In this document: positions 18,574 to 26,937 of the stretch, in pieces | How the letters are laid out: each line of letters begins with the position of its first letter | Numbering within the stretch: position 1 is the first letter of the stretch | NCBI RefSeq assembly: GCF_001517105.1 | Contig: NZ_LPVF01000008.1 | Location: forward strand, 620,001-684,000 | Direction of reading: 5' to 3' | Length of the DNA: 64,000 nucleotides | DNA from: Bacillus halotolerans | Lineage (GTDB): Bacteria; Bacillota; Bacilli; Bacillales; Bacillaceae | Made by a program: the position numbers and the translations under genes | Notes under the pieces: generated by a model | Seen by the model: the letters and a program-made list of their open reading frames with translations, nothing else | Databases searched by the model: none | What the model was told of the DNA's origin: nothing

Positions 18574-19290
18574 TTAATCAATATTGCAAATCTCTAACGG
18601 GCAATTTTCGCACTCAATCTCACACCGTAAATAGTCCCGCTGATGCAGTACAATCTTTCCGGAATCCTCTATTGAAATAACCCCTTGTTTGCGGAGATCA
18701 CCCAGCATGCGGTTGACGCTCTCTCTTGCAGCCGCGCAAAATTTCGCCAGATCCTGGTTTGTCAGGGCAATGTTAATGAGAATGCCGTCACTCCGGTTCA
18801 CCCCATAGCTGTTTGACAAGCGGATGAGGGTGGAGTAGAGCGCCCCTTTTTTGCCATGAAGAAGAAGGTCTCTGATTTTGGATTGAATTTTGCGCAAATG
18901 GGTGCTCATCCATTTCATAAATTCAAATGTCAAAGCACCGTTGTGGATAAGTTCCTTTTCAAGTCTGCTTTTATTGATGACGAGCACTTCGCCATCCTCC
19001 AGCACTTTTGCACTGAGCATATATCTCGGTTCTTCTGTGAAAAGTGTTAATTCACCGACAATATCATTTTTTTGGCAGATTCTTAGCGTCAGGTCTTTGC
19101 CGTCAGACGTCAGCTTCCCGATTTCAATGAGTCCTGACTGAATCAGATAAAGCTCTTCTGCATCCATTCCTTCTCGAAACAGGTATGTGTGTTTTTCGAT
19201 TTTTCTTTTTGTACTGATGGATTCCAGCAATTGATGAAGATCACTGGAAATAAGATCCTTATCAGATGTTCGAACAGAGAGAAAATTCAT
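18574..19290 (-). CDS. fnr: Anaerobic transcription regulator Fnr
   Basis: A 238-residue Crp/Fnr-family activator: a cyclic-nucleotide-like sensor domain (about 20-140), a long dimer helix, and a winged helix with the recognition segment AAARESVNRMLGDLR. Unlike E. coli FNR, the cluster cysteines sit at the C-terminus (C223, C227, C230, C235 in LRCEIECENCPLEICNID). This is the Bacillus type, which holds an oxygen-labile [4Fe-4S] cluster with three of these Cys and an aspartate. It activates narGHJI, narK and arfM. The start follows AGGTGAG. It is downstream of narK and has its own upstream region. Confidence 0.96.
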   Translation of the reverse strand: MNFLSVRTSDKDLISSDLHQLLESISTKRKIEKHTYLFREGMDAEELYLIQSGLIEIGKLTSDGKDLTLRICQKNDIVGELTLFTEEPRYMLSAKVLEDGEVLVINKSRLEKELIHNGALTFEFMKWMSTHLRKIQSKIRDLLLHGKKGALYSTLIRLSNSYGVNRSDGILINIALTNQDLAKFCAAARESVNRMLGDLRKQGVISIEDSGKIVLHQRDYLRCEIECENCPLEICNID

Positions 19291-19310
19291 GAGCTCACCT
19301 CGAAGAAAAG

Positions 19311-19337
19311 TCACGTTGTGTATCTATTGTAACGTGA
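19311..19337. promoter_or_regulatory. Inverted repeat flanking a -10-like sequence upstream of fnr
   Basis: TCACGTT (19311-19317) and AACGTGA (19331-19337) form a perfect 7-bp inverted repeat with a 13-nt spacer. On the minus strand a TACAAT -10-like hexamer (19325-19330... read TTACAAT) lies inside the repeat. The arrangement suggests a dimer operator over the fnr-specific promoter. It does not match FNR, Rex or NsrR consensus sites that I know. Confidence 0.45.
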
Positions 19338-19400
19338 AATCATTTGCGCTTTTCAGAAAAAACTTACAATCTCGTGAATTCCCCAATCGACGGCGGCCCG

Positions 19401-20588
19401 TCAGTTTACGCTGGGCCCGCTTCTCTCTGTATGTGTTTTCATTCTTTCCTGCCAATACATCCATATGACAATGACAAAGCTTGCTAACGCGACTTCCGAA
19501 AGCGCCATAAATCCGATGGCGTATTGTCCCGTCGCCTGAAATACACTCGCCAGGATCAGCGGAGGGAAAAAGCCGCCTAATCCGCCCATGGCAGACACAA
19601 CTCCGTTGGCGATTCCCGCCTGCTTAGAAAAATAGAAAGGAACCAGTTTAAAAACCGTCCCGTTTCCAATCCCGGAGCACACCGCAACCGTTAACGCCCC
19701 AAAGGCGTAAATGCCGATCGTCGGCGAAAACGACAGGATGACGCCCGATAATGTCAAGCCGGCAAAGACAAACATCAGGATGCGGAGCGGACTCACTTTA
19801 TCAGCCAGCCACCCGCCCGCCGGCCTGAGCAGCGTGGATACAGCAATAAAACCTGCCGTCCGCAGCCCGGCATCCGCAGGACTCAGATCAAACTGCTCAA
19901 CAAGAAAGTTTGGCAGATAGATTGTAAAAGCGACAAAGGCGCCAAACGTAATAAAATAAAAGAGACTCAGAAACCACAGCACATGATTTCGGTAAACGGC
20001 TTTGATTTGAGTCTTTACGGACACCTTCACTTTCTTCTCATGCCGGTCACCGAAGAAAAAGTGCAGCAAAGCAAATAAAGCCAGCAGAACCATATACATT
20101 TGCACCGTACTTTTCCACCCCGCCGCTTGAGCAATCACGGGAGCTGCAAATGTAGTGATCGCGGTTCCGATATTCCCGGCACCGTAAATACCGTTTACAA
20201 CGCCATGTTTTTCTTTAGGATAGTACTTCGGAAGAGATGTAACCCCAATGGAAAAAACGGCTCCCCCAATCCCTAAGAAAAAACCGCCCGCGATTAAATC
20301 AAACAGGGAATCTGCCATACTGATCCAAAATACAGGGAATAAAAGCAATATAAAGCTAATCATAAAAATGATCCGCGCGCCAAACCTGTTGGTCAAATAC
20401 CCCAGCGGAATGCGGAGAAGCGATCCTAATATAACGGGTATGGCCGTTACCAGGGAGATTTCGCCTTTGCTCAAATGAATATCTAATGTGATTTGGGAAA
20501 TAAGTGACGAAATCAGCACCCAAACCATAAACCCTGCCACCAAGCTTAATGACTGCAGCGATAATTGAAAGTGTTGACGGTTAATCAT
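19401..20588 (-). CDS. narK: Nitrite/nitrate transporter NarK
   Basis: A 395-residue major facilitator superfamily protein with 12 predicted helices. Family-type segments are IPLGYLTNRFGARIIF, GIGGAVFSIGVTSLPKYYPK, a GNIGTAITTFAAP loop and RPAGGWLADKVSP. It exports nitrite (or exchanges it for nitrate) during nitrate respiration. The ATG at 20588 is chosen because AAAGGGGCAAG precedes it; a longer frame covers the promoter. It is the first gene of narK-fnr. Confidence 0.94.
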   Translation of the reverse strand: MINRQHFQLSLQSLSLVAGFMVWVLISSLISQITLDIHLSKGEISLVTAIPVILGSLLRIPLGYLTNRFGARIIFMISFILLLFPVFWISMADSLFDLIAGGFFLGIGGAVFSIGVTSLPKYYPKEKHGVVNGIYGAGNIGTAITTFAAPVIAQAAGWKSTVQMYMVLLALFALLHFFFGDRHEKKVKVSVKTQIKAVYRNHVLWFLSLFYFITFGAFVAFTIYLPNFLVEQFDLSPADAGLRTAGFIAVSTLLRPAGGWLADKVSPLRILMFVFAGLTLSGVILSFSPTIGIYAFGALTVAVCSGIGNGTVFKLVPFYFSKQAGIANGVVSAMGGLGGFFPPLILASVFQATGQYAIGFMALSEVALASFVIVIWMYWQERMKTHTERSGPSVN

Positions 20589-20625
20589 TCGGCTTGCCCC
20601 TTTCACTGATTCAATAATCAGCCTT

Positions 20626-20668
20626 ATCATACAAAAACTCGGCGAAGAAGATTGTGAACTATATCACA
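20626..20668 (-). promoter_or_regulatory. FNR-dependent promoter of narK-fnr
   Basis: A perfect TGTGA-N6-TCACA box occurs at 20653-20668. With the minus-strand -10 TATGAT at 20626-20631, the box centre falls at -41.5, identical in geometry to the narG and arfM promoters. Confidence 0.85.
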
Positions 20669-20683
20669 CGATTTTTTAACAAA

Positions 20684-20713
20684 AAAGGACAAAGCCCTCT
20701 GGCTTTGTCCTTT
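20684..20713 (-). terminator. argS terminator
   Basis: A perfect 13-bp stem AAAGGACAAAGCC / GGCTTTGTCCTTT with a 4-nt loop and a T-run on the minus strand lies just beyond the argS stop. Confidence 0.92.
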
Positions 20714-20721
20714 CAGCTTGA

Positions 20722-22392
20722 TTACATTTTTTCAGGAGCCGATACGCCGATCAATTGAAGCGCGTTGTTCAGCGTGATTTGAGTTGCTTTCATTAAAGCT
20801 AAGCGCGCACGGCTTTTCTCTTCGTTTTCAGGGTCGATGACTTTCTCCGCATTGTAGAAGCTGTGCAGAGCTGAAGCCAAGTCATAAATATAGTTCGTCA
20901 CACGGTGAGGAATTCGTTTTTCCGCCGCTTCCGCCACTGCCTCTGGGAAACCGCCGATTGTTTTCAGCAGATCATATTCTTTTTCTGATTGAATAGGGCT
21001 GAAATCAAGATCTGCCGCCGGCTTAAGTCCTTGCTCTTCCCCTTGGCGAAGCATGCTGCAAATACGGGCATGTGCGTATTGCGCATAATATACAGGGTTT
21101 TCGTTAGATGTTGATACAGCAAGATCCAAGTCAAAATCCATATGCGTATCAGCGCTGCGCATCGCGAAGAAATAACGCACGGCATCAAGGCCGACTTCGT
21201 CAATCAGGTCGCGCATCGTTACCGCTTTCCCCGTCCGTTTGCTCATTTTCATTTTCTCGCCGTTTTTGTAAAGGTGCACGAGCTGAATGATTTCTACTTC
21301 CAACGTTCCTTTTTCATAGCCAAGTGCTTCGATTGCCGCTTTCATACGCGGGATGTAGCCGTGGTGGTCGGCGCCCCATACGTTGACCAGCTTATCAAAG
21401 CCGCGGTCAAGCTTGTCCTTATGGTAGGCGATATCAGGAAGCAGGTATGTGTATGTGCCGTCCTTTTTGATCAGTACGCGGTCTTTGTCATCACCGAACG
21501 TTGTGGAACGGAACCAAGTCGCACCGTCTTCCTCATAGACATGGCCTTTCTCACGCAGCGCGTCCAGCGCCTTATCGATTTTTCCGTTTTGGTACAGTGA
21601 TGTTTCAGAATACCACACGTCAAACGGCACACGGAAGTTTTCCAAGTCTATGCGAAGCTTTTCCAGCTCGTATTTCAAACCGTACTCACGGAAAAATGCG
21701 AGGCGTTCGCTTTCTTCTTCGTTGACGAAACGGTCGCCGTATTCCTCAGCGAGACGCTTTCCGATTGAAATGATATCCTCACCGCGGTAGCCGTCCTCCG
21801 GCATCGGTTTTTCCAGTCCAAGCGCTTCAAAGTAACGGACTTCCACAGAAAGCGCCAGGTTGTTAATCTGGTTTCCGGCATCGTTAATGTAGTATTCGCG
21901 GCTCACATCGTAACCTGCTTTTGCAAGCACATTGCACAAGGAATCGCCGACAGCCGCACCGCGCGCGTGGCCTAAGTGAAGGTCGCCCGTCGGATTTGCA
22001 GATACGAATTCCACTTGAACGCGTTCGCCGTTTCCGATATTTGTTTCTCCATACGCGTCTCCCGCTTCCAATACAGACGGGATCAGCTTCGTTAAATATT
22101 GATTGTTCATATAGAAATTGATAAAACCAGGACCGGCGATATCAAGCTTTTCAATAGAAGCCTTTCCTTTATCAAAAGAAGCGACAATCTCCTCAGCGAT
22201 TTGGCGCGGCGCTTTTTTCGCGATTCTCGCGAGCTGCATCGCCATATTTGTTGAATAATCGCCGTGTGTTTTATCCTTCGGTGTTTCTAAAATGACATTT
22301 GGAATCTGGCTTTCTTCAGCCAGTCCCGCTTTCAGAACGGCTGCTTTGATTTCTTCTTTCAGCACGTCCTTCATCTGTTCCGCAATGTTCAT
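20722..22392 (-). CDS. argS: Arginyl-tRNA synthetase
   Basis: A 556-residue class I aminoacyl-tRNA synthetase that charges tRNA-Arg. It shows the ArgRS N-terminal Add1 domain (residues 1-110), the HIGH variant in [32 protein letters not shown] in place of KMSKS, and the C-terminal anticodon-binding helical domain ([11 protein letters not shown] onward). The length matches the family. The start overlaps the ywiB stop (ATGA), so ywiB-argS are one operon. Confidence 0.97.
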   Translation of the reverse strand: MNIAEQMKDVLKEEIKAAVLKAGLAEESQIPNVILETPKDKTHGDYSTNMAMQLARIAKKAPRQIAEEIVASFDKGKASIEKLDIAGPGFINFYMNNQYLTKLIPSVLEAGDAYGETNIGNGERVQVEFVSANPTGDLHLGHARGAAVGDSLCNVLAKAGYDVSREYYINDAGNQINNLALSVEVRYFEALGLEKPMPEDGYRGEDIISIGKRLAEEYGDRFVNEEESERLAFFREYGLKYELEKLRIDLENFRVPFDVWYSETSLYQNGKIDKALDALREKGHVYEEDGATWFRSTTFGDDKDRVLIKKDGTYTYLLPDIAYHKDKLDRGFDKLVNVWGADHHGYIPRMKAAIEALGYEKGTLEVEIIQLVHLYKNGEKMKMSKRTGKAVTMRDLIDEVGLDAVRYFFAMRSADTHMDFDLDLAVSTSNENPVYYAQYAHARICSMLRQGEEQGLKPAADLDFSPIQSEKEYDLLKTIGGFPEAVAEAAEKRIPHRVTNYIYDLASALHSFYNAEKVIDPENEEKSRARLALMKATQITLNNALQLIGVSAPEKM

Positions 22393-22817
22393 GCGTGAGT
22401 TCCTCCCTCATACGTGATCGTCATATTATGTAAATGCTGCTGCTCGTCTCCGACATGCATATCATATGCGATACTGATACGGCCTTGTTCTTCGCCGAGA
22501 TCAGATTGAATCGATTTTGTGCTCGTTTTCAGCTCAAGCTCACCAAATGACATTTTATATTTGGCGATTGTGGAAGCTCCAGTCACGAAACGCTGGTTCA
22601 TTTTGACAGCACCTGATCTCATGACAAGCACTTCGCCTTCGCTTACTTTTACAATCGTTTTCACTTTGCCTAAGTCGTGTTCTTCATAATAAGATAGATA
22701 CACTTTATTCTGTTTCACATAGTAAAATCCGGTGGTGCGGAATTCGATCACTTCTTCGTTTCCGTCATCCTCGATCACAGATTTCACATGGATTGTTATC
22801 GGTGTCTCTTGCTTCAT
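22389..22817 (-). CDS. ywiB: DUF1934 beta-barrel protein YwiB
   Basis: A 142-residue protein of the YwiB/DUF1934 family, which adopts a lipocalin-like beta-barrel. Alternating polar/hydrophobic strands are visible, such as [19 protein letters not shown] and [11 protein letters not shown]. No catalytic residues are evident. The function is unknown. It is conserved upstream of argS in Bacilli and translationally coupled to it here. Confidence 0.88.
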   Translation of the reverse strand: MKQETPITIHVKSVIEDDGNEEVIEFRTTGFYYVKQNKVYLSYYEEHDLGKVKTIVKVSEGEVLVMRSGAVKMNQRFVTGASTIAKYKMSFGELELKTSTKSIQSDLGEEQGRISIAYDMHVGDEQQHLHNMTITYEGGTHA

Positions 22818-23048
22818 TCTGACACGTCCTTTTCATCTTTCCACTTTGACTTGAATAGTATAATCATTCGGTTTGTAAACTTCAACTGCTTCTATCTTAC
22901 CATCATTGCTCATCAGATTTGAAGATAAACCTCAGAAAAAGCAATTCCTTTATAGAAGAGAAAATCATACCACTGATTACCTTTAGGAAATATTACATTT
23001 TTCCGAATTCTACCGTTCTCAATTCACATTTTCTTCAAAATATATGTA

Positions 23049-23077
23049 TTGAAATGGTAATTTGATAGTTTTAATAT
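23049..23077 (+). promoter_or_regulatory. SigA promoter of sboA-alb
   Basis: TTGAAA (23049-23054) and TAATAT (23072-23077) are 17 nt apart, about 50 nt before sboA. The surrounding 22818-23128 region is strongly AT-rich, as expected for AbrB and ResD control reported for this operon in B. subtilis. Nothing else was seen in this 311-nt gap. Confidence 0.75.
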
Positions 23078-23128
23078 AAAAGTACATCAAAGATCTGCTA
23101 GAAAAACAAAAAAAGGGAGGATTCAATT

Positions 23129-23260
23129 ATGAAAAAAGCTGTCATTGTAGAAAACAAAGGTTGCGCGACATGTTCAATCGGAGCCGCTTGTTTAGTGGAC
23201 GGACCTATCCCTGATTTTGAAATTGCCGGTGCAACAGGTCTATTCGGTCTCTGGGGATAA
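23129..23260 (+). CDS. sboA: Subtilosin A precursor SboA
   Basis: A 43-residue precursor with an 8-residue leader (MKKAVIVE) followed by the 35-residue mature region NKGCATCSIG...FGLWG. Cysteines at precursor positions 12, 15 and 21, and partner residues Phe, Thr and Phe in the C-terminal half, are all present. They form the three sulfur-to-alpha-carbon thioethers of the head-to-tail cyclic bacteriocin. GGGAGG precedes the ATG. The sequence appears identical to the classic subtilosin A precursor as I remember it. The alb genes downstream mature and export it. Confidence 0.98.
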   Translation: MKKAVIVENKGCATCSIGAACLVDGPIPDFEIAGATGLFGLWG

Positions 23261-23270
23261 GGTTCTCCGG

Positions 23271-23301
23271 AAAAGGGCATAGTAAATTACTATGCCCTTT
23301 T
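23271..23301 (+). terminator. Attenuator hairpin between sboA and albA
   Basis: A perfect 14-bp stem AAAAGGGCATAGTA / TACTATGCCCTTTT with a 3-nt loop is followed by TTT. As albA has no clear promoter of its own, this probably acts as a partial terminator that keeps precursor mRNA in excess over the modification genes. Confidence 0.85.
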
Positions 23302-23394
23302 TAACTAAAATACAAATTTTAACTAAAATCTACATCTTGGTTATACATACACAGTGATTTTTATATTTGAATCATATGTATAGGGGATGGTATT

Positions 23395-24741
23395 TTGTTT
23401 ATAGAGCAGATGTTTCCATTTATTAATGAAAGTGTAAGAGTCCACCAGTTGCCTGAGGGCGGTGTACTGGAAATTGACTACATGCGTGATAACGTCTCGA
23501 TCTCTGATTTTGAATACTTAGATCTCAACAAAACGGCTTACGAGCTTTGTATGCTGATGGACGGTCAAAGAACGGCTGAACAGATTTTAGAAGAGCAATG
23601 CGCAAAGTATGATGAGTCGCCGGAAGACCACAAGGACTGGTACTATGACATGCTCAGCATGCTTTTGAACAAGCAGGTCATTCAGCTTGAAAACCGGGCC
23701 CGCTTTCACAAAATCGCCACAAGCGGAAGCAATGAATTTCCGATGCCGCTGCATGCCACCTTTGAGCTGACGCACCGCTGTAATTTAAAGTGCGCCCACT
23801 GCTATTTAGAAAGCTCGCCGGAAGCGCTCGGCACCGTATCCATTGATCAATTTAAGAAAACGGCTGATATGCTGTATGATAACGGCGTTTTAACGTGTGA
23901 AATCACAGGCGGCGAAATTTTCGTCCATCCAAACGCCAATGAGATTCTTGAATATGTGTTAAAGAAATTCAAAAAAGTCGCCGTCTTAACCAACGGAACG
24001 CTGATGCGAAAAGAAAGCCTGGAGATGTTAAAAGCCTATAAGCAAAAAATCATCGTCGGCATATCACTGGATAGCGTACAGTCCGAAGTGCATGATTCAT
24101 TTAGAGGGAGAAAAGGCTCTTTTGCCCAAACCTGTAAAACGATAAAATTGTTGAGTGATCATGGTATTTTTGTCAGAGTCGCCATGTCGGTTTTCGAAAA
24201 AAACATGTGGGAAATCCACGATATGGCCCAAAAGGTGCGCGATCTCGGGGCGAAAGCGTTCTCTTACAATTGGGTTGATGATTTCGGAAGAGGCAGAGAT
24301 ATTGTCCATCCGACGAAAGATGCCGAACAGCACCGCAAATTTATGGAGTACGAGCAAAATGTCATTGATGAATTTAAAGATTTGATCCCGATCATTCCGT
24401 ATGAAAGAAAACGTGCGGCGAACTGCGGCGCCGGCTGGAAATCAATTGTGATCAGCCCGTTCGGAGAAGTACGCCCGTGCGCACTCTTCCCGAAGGAATT
24501 TTCATTGGGAAATATATTTCATGATTCATATGAAAGCATCTTTGACTCCCCTCTTGTCCATAAATTGTGGAAAGCGCAGGCGCCGCGGTTCAGCGAGCAT
24601 TGCATGAAAGACAAATGCCCGTTCAGCGGCTATTGCGGAGGCTGTTACTTAAAAGGGCTGAACTCCAACAAATACCACAGAAAAAACATCTGCTCCTGGG
24701 CGAAAAATGAACAATTAGAAGATGTGGTCCAGCTTATTTAG
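23395..24741 (+). CDS. albA: Radical SAM sactisynthase AlbA
   Basis: A 448-residue radical SAM enzyme that installs the three sulfur-to-alpha-carbon bonds in subtilosin A. Domains in order are a PqqD-like peptide-recognition region (about 1-100), a radical SAM barrel with C129, C133, C136 (CNLKCAHC) and the TGGE motif, and a SPASM domain with C-terminal cysteines in NCGAGWKS, RPCALFP and CMKDKCPFSGYCGGCYLKG for auxiliary 4Fe-4S clusters. Translation starts at TTG, preceded by AGGGGATGG. It is the first alb gene after the attenuator. Confidence 0.97.
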   Translation: MFIEQMFPFINESVRVHQLPEGGVLEIDYMRDNVSISDFEYLDLNKTAYELCMLMDGQRTAEQILEEQCAKYDESPEDHKDWYYDMLSMLLNKQVIQLENRARFHKIATSGSNEFPMPLHATFELTHRCNLKCAHCYLESSPEALGTVSIDQFKKTADMLYDNGVLTCEITGGEIFVHPNANEILEYVLKKFKKVAVLTNGTLMRKESLEMLKAYKQKIIVGISLDSVQSEVHDSFRGRKGSFAQTCKTIKLLSDHGIFVRVAMSVFEKNMWEIHDMAQKVRDLGAKAFSYNWVDDFGRGRDIVHPTKDAEQHRKFMEYEQNVIDEFKDLIPIIPYERKRAANCGAGWKSIVISPFGEVRPCALFPKEFSLGNIFHDSYESIFDSPLVHKLWKAQAPRFSEHCMKDKCPFSGYCGGCYLKGLNSNKYHRKNICSWAKNEQLEDVVQLI

Positions 24742-24753
24742 GAGGGAAACAAT

Positions 24754-24915
24754 TTGTCACCAGCACAAAGAAAAATGTTACTGTATATCCTTTCATTTAT
24801 TTTTGTCATCGGCGCGGTCGTCTACTTCGTAAAAAGCGATTATTTGTTTACGCTGATTTCTATCGCCATCGCCATAATTTTCGGTATGCGCGCGCGGAAG
24901 GCTGACTCACGATGA
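24754..24915 (+). CDS. albB: Small membrane protein AlbB
   Basis: A 53-residue protein read from a TTG start (MSPAQRKMLLYILSFIF...). Two hydrophobic segments (about 9-24 and 30-43) are separated by KSDY, giving a membrane hairpin. GGAGGG precedes the TTG. Its stop overlaps the albC start (ATGA). AlbB is part of the subtilosin immunity and export set, but its exact role is unknown. The gene is too short for many gene finders. Confidence 0.92.
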   Translation: MSPAQRKMLLYILSFIFVIGAVVYFVKSDYLFTLISIAIAIIFGMRARKADSR

Positions 24916-25631
24916 GCATTTTGGATATACACGATGTATCCGTGTGGTATGAGCAAGACAACGTCATCTTAGAAAACGTAGATTTACATTTAGAAAAAGG
25001 CGCCGTTTACGGACTGCTTGGGGTAAACGGCGCCGGAAAAACAACGCTGATCAATACGCTGACAGGGGTAAACCGCAATTTCAGCGGGCACTTTACGCTG
25101 TGCGGCATTGAAGCGGATGCCGGCATGCCGCAGAAAACATCAGATGAGCTGAAGACCCGCCGCTACTTTGCTGCCGATTATCCGCTTCTATTTACAGAAA
25201 TTACGGCGAAGGACTATGTTTCTTTCGTTCATTCTTTGTATCAGAAAGTTTTCTCAGAGCAGCAATTTAACAGTTTGGCAGAGGAATTTCACTTTTCCCA
25301 ATACACAAACCGGAGAATTTCCGAGCTGTCTCTCGGCAACAGGCAAAAGGTTGTGTTGATGACTGGGCTATTGCTCGGGGCTCCCCTGTTTATTTTGGAT
25401 GAGCCGCTTGTCGGCTTGGATGTGGAGTCAATAGAGGTCTTTTATCAGAAAATGCAGGAGTATTGCAAGGCAGGCGGAACGATTTTGTTTTCTTCCCATT
25501 TGCTCGATGTGGTGCAGAGATTTTGTGATTATGCGGCCATTCTTCATCACAAACAGATCCGGAAGGTCATTCCGATTGGAGAGGAGACTGATCTTCGGCG
25601 TGAATTTTTTGAGGTGATCGGCCATGAATAA
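24912..25631 (+). CDS. albC: Subtilosin ABC transporter ATPase AlbC
   Basis: A 239-residue ATP-binding subunit with Walker A GVNGAGKTT (about residues 38-46), a signature region ELSLGNRQK in place of LSGGQ, Walker B LFILDEPLVGLD and a switch His in FSSHLLD. It pairs with membrane partner AlbD, which starts 8 nt before the albC end, to export subtilosin and/or provide immunity. The altered signature is seen in other bacteriocin transporters. Confidence 0.95.
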   Translation: MSILDIHDVSVWYEQDNVILENVDLHLEKGAVYGLLGVNGAGKTTLINTLTGVNRNFSGHFTLCGIEADAGMPQKTSDELKTRRYFAADYPLLFTEITAKDYVSFVHSLYQKVFSEQQFNSLAEEFHFSQYTNRRISELSLGNRQKVVLMTGLLLGAPLFILDEPLVGLDVESIEVFYQKMQEYCKAGGTILFSSHLLDVVQRFCDYAAILHHKQIRKVIPIGEETDLRREFFEVIGHE

Positions 25632-26937
25632 CCTGTTTCCGATTCTGTCATTGCTGTTCAAACAGCTTTACGGCCGCCAAGGAAAAAAAGACGCCATTCG
25701 CATCACCGCAGGGCTTGCCGTTTTGGCCTTGTTTGAAATCGGGCTGATCCGCCAGGCAGGCATTGATGAATCAACCTTAGGAAAAACATACATCACGCTC
25801 GCGCTTCTGTTTATGAATGCGTACATGGTGTTTCTCTCTGTTACATCCCAATGGAAGGAATCTTACATGAAGCTGAGCTGTCTATTGCCGATCTCTTCCC
25901 GGAGCTTCTGGCTCGCTCAGAGTGCGGTTTTGTTTGTTGATACTTGCTTGAGAAGGACGCTGTTTTTTTTCATATTACCGCTGTTCTTATTCGGAAACGG
26001 AACGCTGTCCGGAGCACAAACCCTGTATTGGCTCGGCAGATTTTCGTTTTTTACTGTCTATTCGATTATTTTCGGCGTTTTGTTAAGCAATCTTTTCGTC
26101 AAAAAAAGGAGAACGGCACTCCTGCTGCATGCGGCGGCATTTACCTGCGTGTGCTTCAGTGCGGCTTTGATGCCTGCCGTGACGATCCCGCTATGTGCGA
26201 TTCATATGCTCTGGGCTATTGTGATTGACTTCCCTTCATTTTTGCAGGCGCCTCAGCAGCAGAGCAAAATGCATTCTTTTATGCGGACATCAGAATTTTC
26301 GTTTTATAAAAGAGAATGGAACCGGTTTATTTCCTCCAAAGCGATGCTGTTAAATTATATTGTGATGGGGGCATTCAGCGGCTTCTTTTCGTTTCAGATG
26401 ATGAACACCGGCATTGTCGATCAGCATGTCGTCTATATCGTGATCAGCGCTCTCCTGCTGATCTGCTCACCGATTGCTTTATTGTATTCTCTTGAGAAAA
26501 ATGACCGGATACTGCTGATCACGCTTCCGATTAAACGCAGAACGATGCTTTGGGCGAAATATCGCTTTTATTCCGGTTTATTGGCCGGCGGGTTTATTTT
26601 GATTGCCATGATAATGGGCTTGATCAGCGGCCGGCCGATTTCACTTTTGACTTTTTTGCAGTGTATGGAATTGCTGCTGGCGGGGGCTTATATTCGGTTA
26701 ATTTCAGATGAAAAAAAGCCGTCCTTCAGCTGGCAGACGGAGCAGCAGCTCTGGAGCGGTTTCTCTAAATACCGTTCCTATGTATTTTGTATTCCTCTTT
26801 TTTTAGCTACTTTAACAGGCACTGTTATTTCCTTGGCAGTCATTCCGATTGCCGGGCTGATCATTGTCTATTTACTGCAAAAACAGGATGGTGGTTTCTT
26901 TGATACAAGCGGAAAAAGAGAACGGCTTGGAAGTTAA
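25624..26937 (+). CDS. albD: Subtilosin transporter membrane protein AlbD
   Basis: A 437-residue polytopic membrane protein with about ten hydrophobic segments, for example RITAGLAVLALFEIGLI, FFFILPLFLFGN and YIVISALLLICSPIALLY. It has no recognisable catalytic motif and is the likely permease partner of AlbC. The start overlaps albC by 8 nt and the end overlaps the albE start, consistent with a tightly coupled operon. Confidence 0.92.
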   Translation: MNNLFPILSLLFKQLYGRQGKKDAIRITAGLAVLALFEIGLIRQAGIDESTLGKTYITLALLFMNAYMVFLSVTSQWKESYMKLSCLLPISSRSFWLAQSAVLFVDTCLRRTLFFFILPLFLFGNGTLSGAQTLYWLGRFSFFTVYSIIFGVLLSNLFVKKRRTALLLHAAAFTCVCFSAALMPAVTIPLCAIHMLWAIVIDFPSFLQAPQQQSKMHSFMRTSEFSFYKREWNRFISSKAMLLNYIVMGAFSGFFSFQMMNTGIVDQHVVYIVISALLLICSPIALLYSLEKNDRILLITLPIKRRTMLWAKYRFYSGLLAGGFILIAMIMGLISGRPISLLTFLQCMELLLAGAYIRLISDEKKPSFSWQTEQQLWSGFSKYRSYVFCIPLFLATLTGTVISLAVIPIAGLIIVYLLQKQDGGFFDTSGKRERLGS

